64,000 nt of DNA from Neospora caninum Liverpool (GCF_000208865.1 NC_018390.1:4730270-4794269), one strand, 5' to 3'. Counted from the first letter of the stretch, positions 1 to 13,158 are shown. The notes: generated by a model not told the origin, from the letters alone. A program made the numbers and translations.

Positions 1-3000
1 GTGGGAAACTGTGAACTGCAGGCATCCTTCTCGAGGTTGAGCAGCCGTCTCTGCATGCGGAAAGCCAGACGCACGAGGAGAAGCAAGGAAGCATGCAGGA
101 TGACGAATCGGGGAAGCGCAGGGTTTTCCCTGGGAGAACATCTGCGGCAGAGAGCACGGGGGACGGCGGAAGATCCCCCTCGAACGAAGACGGGACCGAC
201 CAGCTTCGACAGGCAGCCAGAGCTGAAAAGGACGGACGCAGGAAGCGTCTCGGACGGCGAAAAGAAAACCGGATGGAGCGAATCCCAGGAGAAAGAAAGC
301 GGGGTCGGCGACATCCCGAGCGGAACACGGCAGAGAACCAGGGAAAGAAAAAACACAGATTCCCCCGTTCCATGACTCGCTTCCAAACTCACTTGTGCCG
401 CGAATGAAGCTCTCAGCGCCTTTGCTCTTCATCTCTGCCAGGAGCTGCACAAAAAACCCCAGGGCGGATCACCAGAGAAAGGCGCGACTTTGAACGGCAA
501 AGAAAACCGGAGTGATGGCACACGACGCCACACACAAAAGCTGGGGAGTCGCGCATGCTTTCCCTTCTCTTCTGTCCAGAAGAACCCTTCCTGTTCTCTT
601 TTAACGGCTCGCGACTGTGAAGTTCTTTCGGCCTCGCTCGGCGCTGCCGGTGGGTATCGGCCCGCGCCGAAAAAGGTCTGGTGTAGGCACCCCGCGCCGA
701 AAAAGGTCTGGTGTAGGCACCCCGCGCCGAAAAAGGTCTGGTGTAGGCACCCCGCGCCGAAAAAGGTCTGGTGTAGGCACCCCGCGCGGAGGTGAACACT
801 CTTTCTTGAAGCAGATGACCAAGACCACAGAGAGGCGTTCAAAGACTGCCGTGTGCCCCAGAAAAACAGGGCGGGGATTAAAACCGAAGAACCGCGCAGC
901 GTACCCGATTGCAGAACAGGACGTCGCGGTCCCCTTTGGCGGGGAGTCGGCCTGCTTCTTCGAGGATTCCAAAAACGCCCGCCGTCTTCACCAGCGAGGC
1001 GACGGGGGCGACGGAGAATTTCTTCGCCTTCTGAGGGGCTTCGCCTCGCTCGTCCTCAGGAAGGAGACACCGCAAGTCCCCAGTGAGGGCCGAGCCGGCC
1101 AGCAGCGTGCAGAGCACACTGCTTGTCTGAGTCAGCTTCTCGCCGTTGCTCAGCGCGCCCTGAACTCCACAAAGATCCGAAACTTTGACGGGGCGGCGGC
1201 CCTCCAGGAGAGGCGGCGTGGCAGCCACAGAAGAAGGAAAAGAAGAAGGAAAAGAAGGAAGAGAGGGCGAGACTGAGCAGGCTGCAGCGGAGCGGAGAGA
1301 TGGAAAGGATACGCGCGAAGAGACACGCGAGGCAGAGAAAGGAGAGGCCGCAGCGGGCGAAGAGGCGGGAAGGGGAGACGCCAGAGGTAACGAAAAGGGA
1401 AAGGCGGAACAGTTCTTCTCCGTGAAAATCCCTTCTTGCGTGTACAGCACATGCTCATTGAGAATCAACTGCTGAAGAAGGAAACAATGGAGCCGTTCGT
1501 TCGCGTAGTTGATGCACAGCTGCTCCAAGCGGTTGTTGCTATGGTTTCTCTGCCACAAAAACAGAATTCAGAAAATCAAGTGGGAACGACGCACTTATCA
1601 AACAAGAGAATGGGCCTTTCCAAGGAGGGGAGAAGAGCAGAAAACCCGCGACAAAAAGCCCGAAGAACGCACGAACGACTTGCCGCCACCACGAGAAGTG
1701 GAGCCAAGATTCCGACGGAAGGAGGAGCTCTTTTTGGCAGGCAACAAGAATGCGAATCGCTTCTATTGACAAATGCGAGGCACCAAACGAACAAAGAGCC
1801 GAAACGCTGCCACGTTCGACGCATGACGCCCAGACCTGGCTGCTCCTGTGACTGTGCATTTGAGGTGATACCCGGTGATGCACGATGCATGGTGGCGGCG
1901 AAATACCAGTCAACATGCGCAGTTCAGGTTTTCCGTGAAATCTGTGTGGAAAAGGCTCGACGTGACCATCGCGGGTCTGTTGACTCGATTTCCACGACGT
2001 AAACGCGTCGAACGCGCATCTATATCACCATCGGAGCTCTCGACACCCAGGATACAGTCCCCACAGCCGGTGCTCCGAGGAGGCGAACTCGCTGGGACAT
2101 GGCGAATTGCAGCAAAGACAGACGGAGGCGCGCGCGCACACGCAGAGAGCGAGGGGAGAAAGCACGCGGAAACACGCAGAAGCGCAGCTACCTTTGCGCT
2201 CTCTCGCCGCCACCCTGACGCCCCGAAACTCTCACCAGATCCTCGAAGCCGAAAATGTCGAGAATACCAATGGTGCGCGTTCCGTTTCCCGAAGCGGCGC
2301 CTGCCGATGTTCAAAGAGCGAAGCAGACGAAGCGAAGGACATTTCAGGAGAGAAACACGAAAAGGGACCGCACCGACCCCCCGGCGAGTTGTTCACCGGC
2401 GTATGGCGATGCACAGACAAAGACCCGCCAAGCGTCATGCCGCAAAATGCCGCCCCGACCACCTCAAAACACCTCATATTATCACAGATATAATCGTCCA
2501 CACATATATATGTCAGTGCAACTGCACGCCTGCGTAGAGTAGCATTGTGCACGCCTCGCTATTGACGTGTTTTGGTACAAGCACATATTTGGATAGAAAA
2601 AGGCAAAAGGAAGATGCAAGCGCTTGGACTCCCCCCCCCCCCCCCCCGCATTCGTTGCTGTTTCCCGGGGGTCGTTGCGTTTCCGCACACCTGGAGAAGA
2701 GTCCTGAGAGCTTGAGGCCGAGCGCTGAAGCCCCGCGTTGATTCTCGCGACGACGGCGTCGAAGGCTCGGCTGTAGAGAGTCTGAAGAAAAGCGAGAGGC
2801 AGGCGAGTCAGAAGAATGGAGGCGCGAAATCTCGGACAGAAGGGCCGCGACACCGAGAAGAATCGGCCGCTACGCAGCGACAAAACATCCTGCACTCGAC
2901 TTCGCACCTTGCATGCAGCATCTCGCGCCGCCTGTGCACCTTCCAGATCGAAGAAGGACCGCGTCTCCCGCACAGAGCGCGAGACGAGGGCGAGACGGAG

Positions 3001-3139
3001 CATTTCTTCCCCCTCAACTCCGGAAGGCAGGCCTGCAACAAGCGCACACCGACCCAAGAACGACTCCACTCGTCCAGCAACGTACCCACTGTCTCCCTCT
3101 AGCGCTACACAAAAAACGTAAGCACTTATCTTCATATAT

Positions 3140-3171
<32 letters not shown>

Positions 3172-6100
3172 GTATATATGTATATGTATATATATATGTC
3201 TATACCGGCTTTGACCGGGGTCCTACCCGAACTCGAAGGATGCTGGGAAACCGACCCCTTTCGACTATACAGAAACAGATATACACATGCACATATACAA
3301 ATGTATGTGAATGCATGTGGTAACTCTTAACTATATACGTGTATATATTACATATGACTGTATGCCCGTGTGTGCACGTGTGTGCGTGCATTCAAGGTCC
3401 ATGTGCATGCGGAAATTACAGGTCGCGATAACGGAGAGTGTTCATCTCGGTCGGAAGCATCAAGGCAAGATTTTGAGTTCTTCGATGTGTCCGGCGTGGA
3501 GTCGTTGCTGTCTGAGGCTTCCTGCACTCACCGAGGAGCCTCGCCGCGACTCTGATGTTTTCACGGGAGGACGGGGTGACGCGCACGCCGGTCGCGAGAG
3601 ACGCTTCCTTCTGGTCGCACGACTGTTCCCTTTCTGCGTTCGGCCTCTCTCCCTCGGAGGCAGCAGCCGACAGCTTGCTTCTCTTGCAGCGCTCGTCCTG
3701 CTCCGTAAACGTGACGTTACCGAGATGAAGAATTGCAGCCAACAGCCTGAAAAAAACAAGACACGAGGAACAGGTCTCGACGATTACACATCCTGACCCA
3801 AAAGGGAAGACTAACCTCTTCTCTAGCAACATCTCTATATGTGGATATATATATATATATATATACATATATTGATTGGATAGTGAGATCGGCGAACAAG
3901 CGAACAAAGTAGACGCACCGGATCGGAGTTCCTGGAGAGAATGCGGGGCCCCTCCATCCAAGCAGCACGAGTTGCGGAACCAATCCCCACGCATGTGTAC
4001 ATATAAATATATAAACATAAATATATAAACGTATAAATATATATATATATATAAATGTATATAAATGCATAAGGGAATCATTTGGCATGCGGACTCTATA
4101 CGGCAAAATCTATCGACACAGACGTGTCTGTGTAGTCGACTTGGCTATGGACAGGCTCAGGCAAAGCGCCAAGTGTGTGGTCTGCGGGTTTTGTTCCACT
4201 TGGTCGGGAGACGTACTTGAAGATATCGGCGCGTACATTGTCGTCGATCCCGACAGTGTGCATCGCGTCGCTGAAAGAACGGAAAAAGAAGACGCGAACC
4301 GTGCCGACCCACAAAGACAAAAACTCATTCTTTCCTTTTGTCACTCCACTCCACACAAATGAACATATATATATATATATGCGTATGTATGTATTTGCAT
4401 GCAGATGTGAGAAGTGTTTGGGGAAGCGACAGTGGATCTGAGAGGAAGACACGTGGTTTTAGGCCGCTATTTTGGGTGCCAGCGTACGTGATTCTGCGCA
4501 GATCCGCCCACGGCGACAGAGGACTCGTTACTGCGTCTTGTCTCGAGTGGGCGTCTGTGCATGAGTCGCCGTGTGCTCTCGGCGCTCCGGTGTTTAGCAG
4601 TCGGAAGCGTTCGACGCCTCCGTCGAGGTGAAGAGACCTCAGCAGCGCATGCATCCCTTCTTCTCGCGGGTCTTCTTCCCCGGCGTCCGGCGCCGGCTCC
4701 ACGCTCGCAGCCACCCGCGCAGCCGCATTGCAGAGCGCATAGAAAATGTGGAAGCCAAATTCGTCTACGGGCATCCGAACCACCTGGAGAGCACAAAGCG
4801 AGGCACGCAGAGAGGCCGTGCGCCGGAAAAACGGGGAGAAAAAGAGACGCCGCCAAAGGCACGGAACTTGCAGGAGCTGTCTCCGAGAGTCGACGCGAGA
4901 AACCCCACCCGTGGAACCGCCGTCGCACGTTCGCGCGGTCGAACGGCAAATGAAAGCTGCTCGACAGAAAGGTGAGAGGAGAAACCGGCGACGGAGAGCG
5001 AAGAGAAAGACTGGACCTACGCGTTCGTTGGCGAGAAGATATGTCAAGACAGACGCACGAGTCAGTTTCCCGCGATCTGTGAAGTGGAGCATGAGCATCT
5101 TGCCGAACCGACTGCTGTTCACGTTCAGGACAGTGTGCGCTGTTCGTACACCCAGCACCAAGGCCAAAACGACGCAGATGGGTTCAAGATGGGTTGAAAC
5201 AGAGGACGGCGAAAAAGCTAAGAAACAGAACCGCCGACCCCACAAACATGCACCAAGAGGTATGCGCAATAATGGCAAAAGAAGTCCGTCTTGAGGTCAG
5301 CGTCTCCGCCGCCGTTTTTGTCTTTGTGGACTTTCCGCTTTTGACGCCTCGTGCGTCGATTCTGCTTTCTTTCCGGATCGCACCAGACTGCTGCAGCGAA
5401 GTTGCGAGTATCAGGGAAGAAGCAGAGAAGGAACGAGGAAGACGGGGAAAAAGAAAGCGTTTACTGTACGGGGATGAGAGCGAGAAAAAAAAGGACTCGG
5501 AAAAGAACAGGAACCTCTTACCATTTCCAAAGGCTTCAAGAACGGGACCGGATTGAAGCAGCCGCGCCTCCAACCCTCTGCGTGGAAAACGTGAAACATA
5601 ACACTGGGGAAACTTGCAAACGCGGCCACTCAAAACCCCTCACGAGTACATCTACATTTACACTGTCACGCATATAGCCATACACATACGTGTCTCCATA
5701 CACAATCCATGAGACTCTACATGCACACACAAAGGCGTATTCACATCCATATATATATATATATATATATTCCAGCACGAGCACGAGAACAGAGAGAGAG
5801 AGGTGTTCAGGGCGTGTGTCCCCTCGAGGATGGCCTTGGAAGGCTGTTGCGAGGAGCGAATCACCGCTTTCGCCTCTCCCACAAAGGTGAACCCCCCCCC
5901 CTGGCGATTCGACGAGGGACACCATGCAGCCTATGCCGCTTACTGGCTGTCCGCGCCGTGGCGTTGATCCGACACGGCGGCGAGGTAGGTCAGCACGTGC
6001 TGAGAACGGAGCACAGGCAAGGCCACAGAAGCAGTCCTTTTTTCCTAGAGGACCACTCGCGGTTGCGACACGAAAAAAACGCCGGAAGCTGTCCCGGGAA

Positions 6101-6232
6101 CTCTGTTATGGGCACGCAGACAAAACGCAAATGCTGGAGTCAAGACCCGAGGCCATGTCCCTTCACACTCACTGTGTCTCGCTTCTCGACGACGAGTGGA
6201 AAGAAAGGAACGATATATATATATATATATAC

Positions 6233-6269
<37 letters not shown>

Positions 6270-9200
6270 CACACGTGCGCATATGCAGGGTGACATATAT
6301 GTACATATATATTCGGCCGTGCATATGTGTAAGTACATTGCAAGGGCTGCTTGGTTTCGAAGACGAATAAGACTGCGCTGCAGACTTCGCAGGTGGATGG
6401 CCCCGGTGCAAACCCGTGAGATTGTAGCCGAGAGTTGAAAGGCAAGTTTCGGGTGGCGTCTTTCGGAGAGCGCAGGAAGGACTGCACTTGGGGCCCGGAG
6501 GAGCCGTCGGCAAAAGGCGTGGGCACTTGGGGTGAGTACGCCGCGCGACTGCCGGCGAAGCGGGTAGGCACGAAGAGACTCGAGAAGAGACTCGCGTCGT
6601 CAGGTGACGCCTCCTTACTTTAGATGTTTCGGTTTTCCCCGCGCCGCTTTCCCCGCTGATCAGGATCGACTGACTCTTCTTGTCTGCAGGGCCAGCGGCG
6701 CACACAAGTCACAGGCGCAGAGAAGCACTGAGAGCGTGAGAGACAAGAGGCACTGCAGGCTGTCGAATTCCAGGCGCTCTTCGGGCCGATCGTCTCTGGA
6801 ATGCCCGTCGCCTGCCGCTCTTCGCCGAGAAGTGAAGCGGCGCAGGCGCTGGACCATTTGACAGCAGCGGATGCCCACACACCAACGCAGCCGTCCGATT
6901 CCCGAGAGGCGTCCCCGCGTGAGTCAGCAGAGAACCACGGCGGGGACAGCTGACCCCGACACTGTGCGTCCTGTCTCTCTTGGGGCCCACTCGTCGGCTC
7001 GGGAGTCTCCTCTCGGCAGTGTGCATCTGCAGGTTTTCCGGCTTTTCTTCTTCCGAGTTTCGGGGCAGCGCGTCTCTCAAGCACGCCTTGGAGAGGCGAG
7101 ACAGCGGAAACGGGCGTTCTCGTGCCTGCCCCGCTGAAGCTGTCACAACCAAAATCTTACCCCTGACGAGACGACAGTAGGCGAACTCAGCGAGGGCAAA
7201 GGGGTGCGGCACTAGGCGCCTGCTCAGCGCTCGGGAAGCTTCCAGCTCGGGTTTCGCTGCAGGCGCCGCGTGGGCCCCAATGAGCACTGCCCGACTGGAC
7301 TGGGACGAACAGGCTTCGACTCTGGAGACAGTAGTGTCAGATGAGACTCCGGCGGGGGAGGCTGAGGCCGAAGAACCGAACGCAGAGGCGGCCGTGGCAT
7401 CTCGCGGCGAGGCAGGACAGGGACAGGAAAACCTGCCGATCCACCGGCGATCATACAAGTTGAAGAAGCGGTAGGGGTTGACAGCAATCAACAGGGTCCC
7501 CGTGTACGTCTGGAGAGAAGCGCAGCGCAAATGAAAAGACAACGTTCGGAATGGCGCGAGGAGACCGAATCGCCTTTGTCGTCTTGTCTCCTTCCCCGGG
7601 GCGTCCACACACAGGTGAGCCCGTTCTGAGGCTGACGGGACGTCTGCAAAACGCCCTGTGTGTCAGGGGGGAAAGGGTCAAACGGCCCACGAAGAGCGGA
7701 TGCTCTCACGTAGATTTAGGAGAGACCAAGAACCACGCAGCTTCGACGCGCCGACTTGAGAGTTTTCAGAGCGGAGGATGCGCCCGTATGTGGATAGGCG
7801 CACAACGACCGCAAAGTGTGCTACAGTGGGGTCTCTCTTGGAGCAGAGAGGCTTCCGATCCCGAGCGATGCCAGCGACGCAACCTCCACTGACATCACGG
7901 GAAAAGTGTGTATTGCACGACACGCTCCTGGCAGTGGGGCAACCTAGTGTACAGGCTTCTGTGGAGAGGAGTTGCTTGCACGTGGAACGAACAGACGCTG
8001 GTCAACCGTTTTTTCCCTGCAGAACGGGGGGACGGCCTGGACCAGTTTTAGGGAACCGTGGATATCAGCTCTCCTTGTCCCAAAAAGAAACTCACGTAAA
8101 TTCTCCTCTGACGCTCTTCGGCGGCGCCCTCCGTCTCGTTTCGGACGGGTGTGAACGCGTGGATGAACCGACACCGGAGATTCGCAACAAGATTCGCCTC
8201 GTTGAGGTACTGCAGCTGCAGGAACATCCGGGGAAAAACGCCTTGCTCGTGTCTACGGCCTGCTTCCTCGTTGATAGATTTCGGGAGGCGCACCGAGAAA
8301 AAAGGAACTTCTACAGCCAGTGTCCGATGACGGGCCGTCACCCATCCAAAGCAACAAAGGTGAATGAGGTCCGCTCCACAACGGATCGCATGCATACACA
8401 TGTGTGTGTGTGTGTAAACGATAGGGACTGTTGCATAAGTTGCTCTCTGCTGTACGCCTATCGAAGCCATGCGCATCCCGAACTCAGGAGATCTGTCGCT
8501 GTTGCCTGTCTGCCACGTCTAGCAGGAAAAACAGCGGGAAAACCACAGACCCGCGCCGAATCGCCTCTGCCCATCGGCACTTGCGCTCTAGTGCGTGTGA
8601 TCTACGGAAGTCCTGCGTGGATGTGTTGAACTTTACGAGCGAGGCGTGCCCTAAAAACAGCGCGCGGCACGCCAACAGGACGAGGATGCGCAAAGACGAG
8701 TTCTCGCTACCTGAGCATTGTCATCGGCATCTCCGAGACTGTCGTCACGAGGCAGCAGGTCAGACGGTCGAATGTCCGCGATGAGTTCCCCGCTGGACTC
8801 GCGTGGACTCGATCCGGCGCAGCTTTTTTCGCTGTCCACATCGCTGCCAGGACCAACTCGAACGCGAACTTGGACAAAACAACCGTGGTTTCTATCCGCC
8901 TCGGGTGAGAACGATTCGCCCGTTTTTACGCTGTCTTTCCGTGGTCTGGGATGCACCCCGGCGTAGGGTGTACAGACACCGTGGGCGGGTGCAGAGTGAC
9001 ATGAAATCACCTCCCCCGGATAGAAGACGTGTTGTTCAGATGCATGCAACTGAGAATGAAGGCCGTCGCCTTTGCTCAAGATGCTCAGGCCTTGCTGGCC
9101 GTGAGAATTGTCCTCACAGTGCGCCCTCTTCCGACTCGTGGTGTTCCGGTCGAAAGTCGGCGGATTTGGCGTCTCTGTGAAACCGAAAGGCCGAAATGTC

Positions 9201-9979
9201 GCTCGCGCAAGAGGAGAACCTGCGTGGAAGCCATCTGTTGACAAGGGTGATTCTTTGCAGACTGGCGGACTCGCCCTTGTCTGCCGAGAAGAGAGAGTGA
9301 GAAACGGGGAACTGTCCCGATCATCAGACGCTGAGCCGGGGCACACCCGTTCCTTGCCTAAGGCTGCCGTAGAGCAGCGAGGAAAGAGAGAACGAGCATG
9401 CACCCAGACGCGCGCCCCGGGGCACCAATGGGCAGAAGGCGGAGCGGCAGCAGGCGGAGCGACAGAGGAGCTCGGACCTGGCAACCGAGCGGCGCATTGA
9501 AGATGTGGAGACTGAGGCGGCGGGCGCAGGAGGGGTGAAGATGCAAAGGAACGCATGGAACTCTGGCTTTCAGAGAGTGGAGAAGGTGGTTCAGGTCGAT
9601 GTCCATGGAGACCAGGAAGAGGGACGCCTCCAGAGACCCGGCGACTCGCAGGCGATTCTCGCTCGGAATGGCCAGATTCCGCAAGCGACGGCCACACGGC
9701 TGGGGCAACAGTGACAGAGATAGGAGTGACGGAAGATGTGGAGAAGCGAAACGGAGCCGAGGCCGCTTTCGATGGCGGTTGGCTAGGCTGGATACGTCCG
9801 TCTGCAAACTGTTCTGTTTCCGAGTGCCGTGGCCTTGGCCTTCCCAAGGCCGAAGAAGGAGGGAAATTCATCTTTCCACGGCACGGAAAAAACGTACCAG
9901 CGACAGATGTGGCAACAAGAGCAAGCGAGCGACACCAGAGAAGGCACTCCGAAGCGAAGAGCGTTCCTGGGGAGGACAA
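1..9979 (-). CDS. MyoK: Unconventional myosin heavy chain, probably MyoK (3' end off the left edge)
   Basis: Actin-based motor. Exons in transcript order: 9979-8711, 8215-8147, 7509-7445 (or 7433), 7219-7161, 6683-6619, 5999-5944, 5577-5522, 5139-5021, 4783-4488, 4270-4217, 3746-3532, 3032-2908, 2781-2691, 2300-2236, 1549-905, 444-393 and 50 to the window edge. All join in phase. Motor landmarks appear in order: LQYLNEANLVANL; TYTGTLLIAVNPY; the P-loop GESGAGKT (6683-6619); switch I NVNSSRFGK (5139-5021); FHIFYALC; AILHLGNVTF; RDAACK, where many myosins have RDALAK; switch II DIFGFED (2300-2236); and EQLCINYANERLH. The head ends at the window edge near FTVSH, so any neck and tail are not seen. 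A Ser/Pro-rich extension of about 400 residues precedes the motor, with the start taken at 9979. Exon 1549-905 carries about 130 extra low-complexity residues, or a missed intron. Myosin identity is certain. MyoK is assigned from remembered gene order next to FRM1. Confidence 0.9.
661..780. repeat. Four perfect tandem copies of a 30-bp unit
   Basis: The unit starting cccgcgccgaaaaaggtctg is repeated exactly four times (661-690, 691-720, 721-750, 751-780), followed by a short degenerate start of a fifth. It lies in the 460-base myosin intron between exons 905-1549 and 393-444. The 30-base unit has no stop in several frames on either strand, which explains the small repetitive ORFs there. They are not considered genes. 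Confidence 0.95.
2631..2647. repeat. Homopolymer run of 17 C
   Basis: An uninterrupted run of C inside the myosin intron between exons 2691-2781 and 2236-2300. Its length is likely to vary between strains and to be error-prone in sequencing. Confidence 0.9.
3134..3204. repeat. TA/TG microsatellite
   Basis: Alternating purine-pyrimidine tract, mainly TA with scattered TG steps, in the myosin intron between exons 3032-2908 and 3746-3532. Similar but shorter tracts occur in other introns of this gene near 3844-3868, 4004-4068 and 4364-4382. Confidence 0.9.
5748..5771. repeat. (TA)n microsatellite in a myosin intron
   Basis: Pure TA dinucleotide repeat in the intron between exons 5577-5522 and 5999-5944. 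Confidence 0.9.
6211..6267. repeat. Compound (TA)n-(GATA)n microsatellite
   Basis: A TA repeat runs directly into about nine GATA/TAGA tetranucleotide units, in the intron just after the exon carrying the P-loop (6683-6619). It is compound and perfect, so it is probably polymorphic. Confidence 0.9.
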
Positions 9980-12900
9980 ATCACGAGAACGAGATCGCGC
10001 CGAAACCCCCGTTCCGGGGTTTCAGATTGCGGGTTCGGCGGACGTCTCGAAAAGGGCGAAGGAGTCTAACAAGAGGAGAAACGACCGGACTTCCTGCATG
10101 ACCAGAATTCTTCCAGTGTGCATGGAGCACGGGCGCTACTGAAGACGAACAGGAGGACGAAGCCTGCTATGTAGCCGCTGCTTGAGAAAAAACCCGGGTC
10201 CCCCGGTTTCACGAAGAACGCTCAATGGTACGCTGTCCTGAAGGCAAGGAGCCTGCCAGAAAGTGGTAGTCGAGCAGAGAGACCGTCGTTTTCATGCCGG
10301 AAAAGGAACTGGAGTTTTCTTCAGACAAAACACGTAGCTTCCTCTTGCCTGCTGATCACCCGCTTTTCCCGCCTCCCTCTTTTTCGTGTTGGAGGGCAGT
10401 ACGCAAAAGTGCTTGGGAACCCAGCGTCACTTTCACCCCCCAAAAGCGAACCCGACACCACCGACCTCGGAAACCAGCTCGAGGCAGGTCGATTGCTAAG
10501 GGTTTCCTTTCAGGCCTGCATTTCATGTTTCTTGCCACACTACCGTCAATTATTCATAGCACCCGCTTCATTCCTGTAAACGGCGATTTCTTCACGTGTG
10601 CGCTGTCTCGACGATAAAAGGCGAAAATGCAGTGGCTAGTCTCCCGCGGCGCGGTGGCATGCACTGCTCAGTTGAGCGGTGTCTTCCGAACTCTGCGTCT
10701 CGGACCAGCAGAAGGGAAGGAACACACCACGGTTCCATGAGCATATTCGAAAACGACTGGTGTCTTGCCTTCCTGAAGCGGTCTTGAGGCGCGGAAAAAG
10801 AGAAAGGGTGTAGGTCGTGTAGATTCCAAAGTCGGCCTGGTCAGGGAGGGGGGGAAAGGAGGGCGTCACGGGCACGTTATATACGGGGTGCACACTGACG
10901 AAGGTATTTCTCCACACGAGGCGGAAGGGAACGCAAGGCCGTGTTTACTGTTTCGAAGGTTTAGCCTTTGTTAGCTCGGAACCCTCTGGAATTCAAATGT
11001 ACCGGCATGGAAACGTGCGTGATTTGTGGGAAGAACGGAACTGTGTGGCGGCTTAAGCTCAGGCTGCCGCCACAAAGAAGTGGTGTGGATGATGGTACTC
11101 CTTGTCACGTGCGAAATGCAAAAGGAAATCCGGTTGCCTCGTATGCTATATTAACGCCTCCCAAGCACTGGGATCTTTAGCAGCCCCTTTAGATGGTTGA
11201 ACGCCACTGTAGTAGAGGCGGGACCTACACCAGAGACAACTGCAATATCCGATTTGTGACAAACACTTTGCCGCAACGTCATGCCTATCACCGTCACCAG
11301 CACTCCTCCAGCACGGTACGAACCCTGGCAGATCCGCAGCTAGTCAGAACGCCAGCCTACATCGACTGTCGACTTGTTTATGTCGCGAGCACTGACTGTG
11401 TTGTCTTGTCCAGTAGCCGTGGCGGGCTCATACACGCAGGAAGACAGGACTGCTGATGTCGCTACTGGCATGAGAAAATTGCCTACAACTCGACATTCAC
11501 CACTTGATGAAGTCGCAGCCCCCCTCAGTGGGCAGTTACCCAAATCACTCGACTGATGATGCAACGCCACACGGTCTTCTTGTGGGCTGAATCGCCGACG
11601 TGAAAAACAGCGCCGCCGCTTTGTGAATGAAGGGTCAAATTGGCCCTGGGAACGCCTAAAATTCATTCGAAAGAAAGGGAAACTTCGGTGGAGGCAGCCT
11701 GCCGTATTCTGCCTGTTCTTGGAGTCTTGCACTTGACCAGTACACGTGACAGAACAACGAAACGGGGGCAGGACACAAAAAGTTATTCTTTTTCTCGGGC
11801 GCTTCGGCTGTGCGCTTCCCACCCCATTTTCATTCGTTCTTCTCACACCTGGAGACGCCTCTGCTCTTCAACGGAATCTACGGGGGATTTCTCCTCACTA
11901 GTCGAGATTCCAGCATCCGTTTTGCTTTTCGCTCATACCAGCGCCAGTGCGCACTCAGCTTTAGGAGTTAGGACACCGCACAATCTCGACTACGAACACC
12001 TGCATGGCGGCGTTGCCGGTTCCCTCTTCATCGGGTGGTGCAACACTTCAGGATCCCCCGGGCACTCTATCCGCACATGTGCTCTTCCAATATGGTGCAG
12101 ACATCGCGTACGCAGATGTGGTGAAACGTTCCTACGTAAACGGTATGTGAGTATACCCATTTGACAAACTCACATAGTCAGCCTCAGGTAGTAGGGGCGG
12201 AAATACACGCGACACACTCAGCCGGGAGGCGACCGGAAGTGGCTGGGTGATGGAGCCGATCCTTACCACATGAAGTTCATAGTTACGTTGCTGTCGATAA
12301 TCGAAAGCGGATGAACTTGGGTTATGCACTTGGTATCTCTCTCGTGTACAGGTGCGCTTCCCCCCCGAATCACAGGAAGATATGCGAGCAAGAGGCTGGC
12401 TAGCGGAGTTGACGATGTGTTGCCTGGAGGGACTAGAGCTTTGCCCTTTGAAGAGCTAACTCAGCAACAGAACACAAGTAGAGGCCAGTGAGGAGAAATC
12501 TAGGAACTCCGCCATGCTTCTGGGGCTTATTCTGCAATCGATTGCCGTTCACAGATGCACCGACACGTAAACTAGCCAGCGAGACATCTGCTGCCTTTTC
12601 ACAGACCTGCTGGACTGTCGAAACTTTTGTGAACTTGTCAGGGCGATAAAGCACACACCAATTCGGAAAGAGAGTCTTGAGAGGGGAACTTCGGGAACTA
12701 GAAAACTTATTAGCCGGAGTTTGGACACCCGTGGATTTGCACGTGTACCTCCCTGCAGTGTCTCGCGTGTGTCACTGGCCAACCGCCTGGGCCAGGATGC
12801 GCTCTCGTTTTCATCAACTTGCTGGAGCTTTTCCGTCCCCGTCCCACATGTTTTATCCTCTTTGGAGTTCCACGTTCTTAGGTTTTCCCGTTAACTCCCG

Positions 12901-13158
12901 CTATGTGAGGCGTTTTTTCCAAGGGTCGAAGGACTAAAAGAAACGGACCACGCGCACAGACGGGAAAAGCGACGAGGCTGGCAGCCGAGCAGCACGTGAG
13001 AGTGGGTGAGAGAGGCGATGGAGCAAGGTCAACGATCGAGTTTGGGACTCGGTGCAAACGAGGGCCTGGACACATCTTTTCTCGGACGTTCTTCTTTTAA
13101 AATCCGTTCTTTGTTAAATTGTTAAACAGTTTTTCTCTCTCGTGGAGGTCTTTGCTTC
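9980..13158. other. Divergent intergenic region between myosin and formin FRM1
   Basis: About 3.2 kb holding the upstream regions of both divergent genes. From about 10,900 to 12,900 the sequence has lower GC and stops in all frames. The largest open stretches (for example 10968-11180 plus and 11340-11846 minus) have no recognisable motifs or splice-consistent partners. One GCATGC word lies at 10657-10662; this motif is common in Toxoplasma promoters, but a single copy proves little. No RNA gene was seen. The untranslated exons of both genes must lie here but cannot be placed. Confidence 0.6.

Noticed and set aside
393..444. Exon read as the late myosin HFIRC-type motif
   Set aside because: FIRG resembles the later FIRC block, but the following exon (ending FTVSH) matches the earlier F-x-V-x-H region. 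The exon therefore fits the segment just before it, and the true later block lies off the window.
661..780. CRISPR-like array
   Set aside because: Copies are directly adjacent with no spacers, and the DNA is eukaryotic.
613..1276. ORFs spanning the 30-bp repeats on both strands
   Set aside because: A 30-base unit without stops keeps several frames open. The region is an intron of the myosin flanked by well-matched splice sites.
10968..11456. Possible small gene with a CVICGK motif upstream of FRM1
   Set aside because: Only short ORFs, no signal peptide, no convincing splice sites and no conserved motif beyond one CxxC pair.
10900..13000. Nuclear copies of mitochondrial DNA, which are frequent in Toxoplasma
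   Set aside because: The lower-GC intergenic stretches here and at 29.1-32 kb were read for cytochrome b or cytochrome oxidase fragments and none was recognisable by eye. A search against the mitochondrial genome would settle it.
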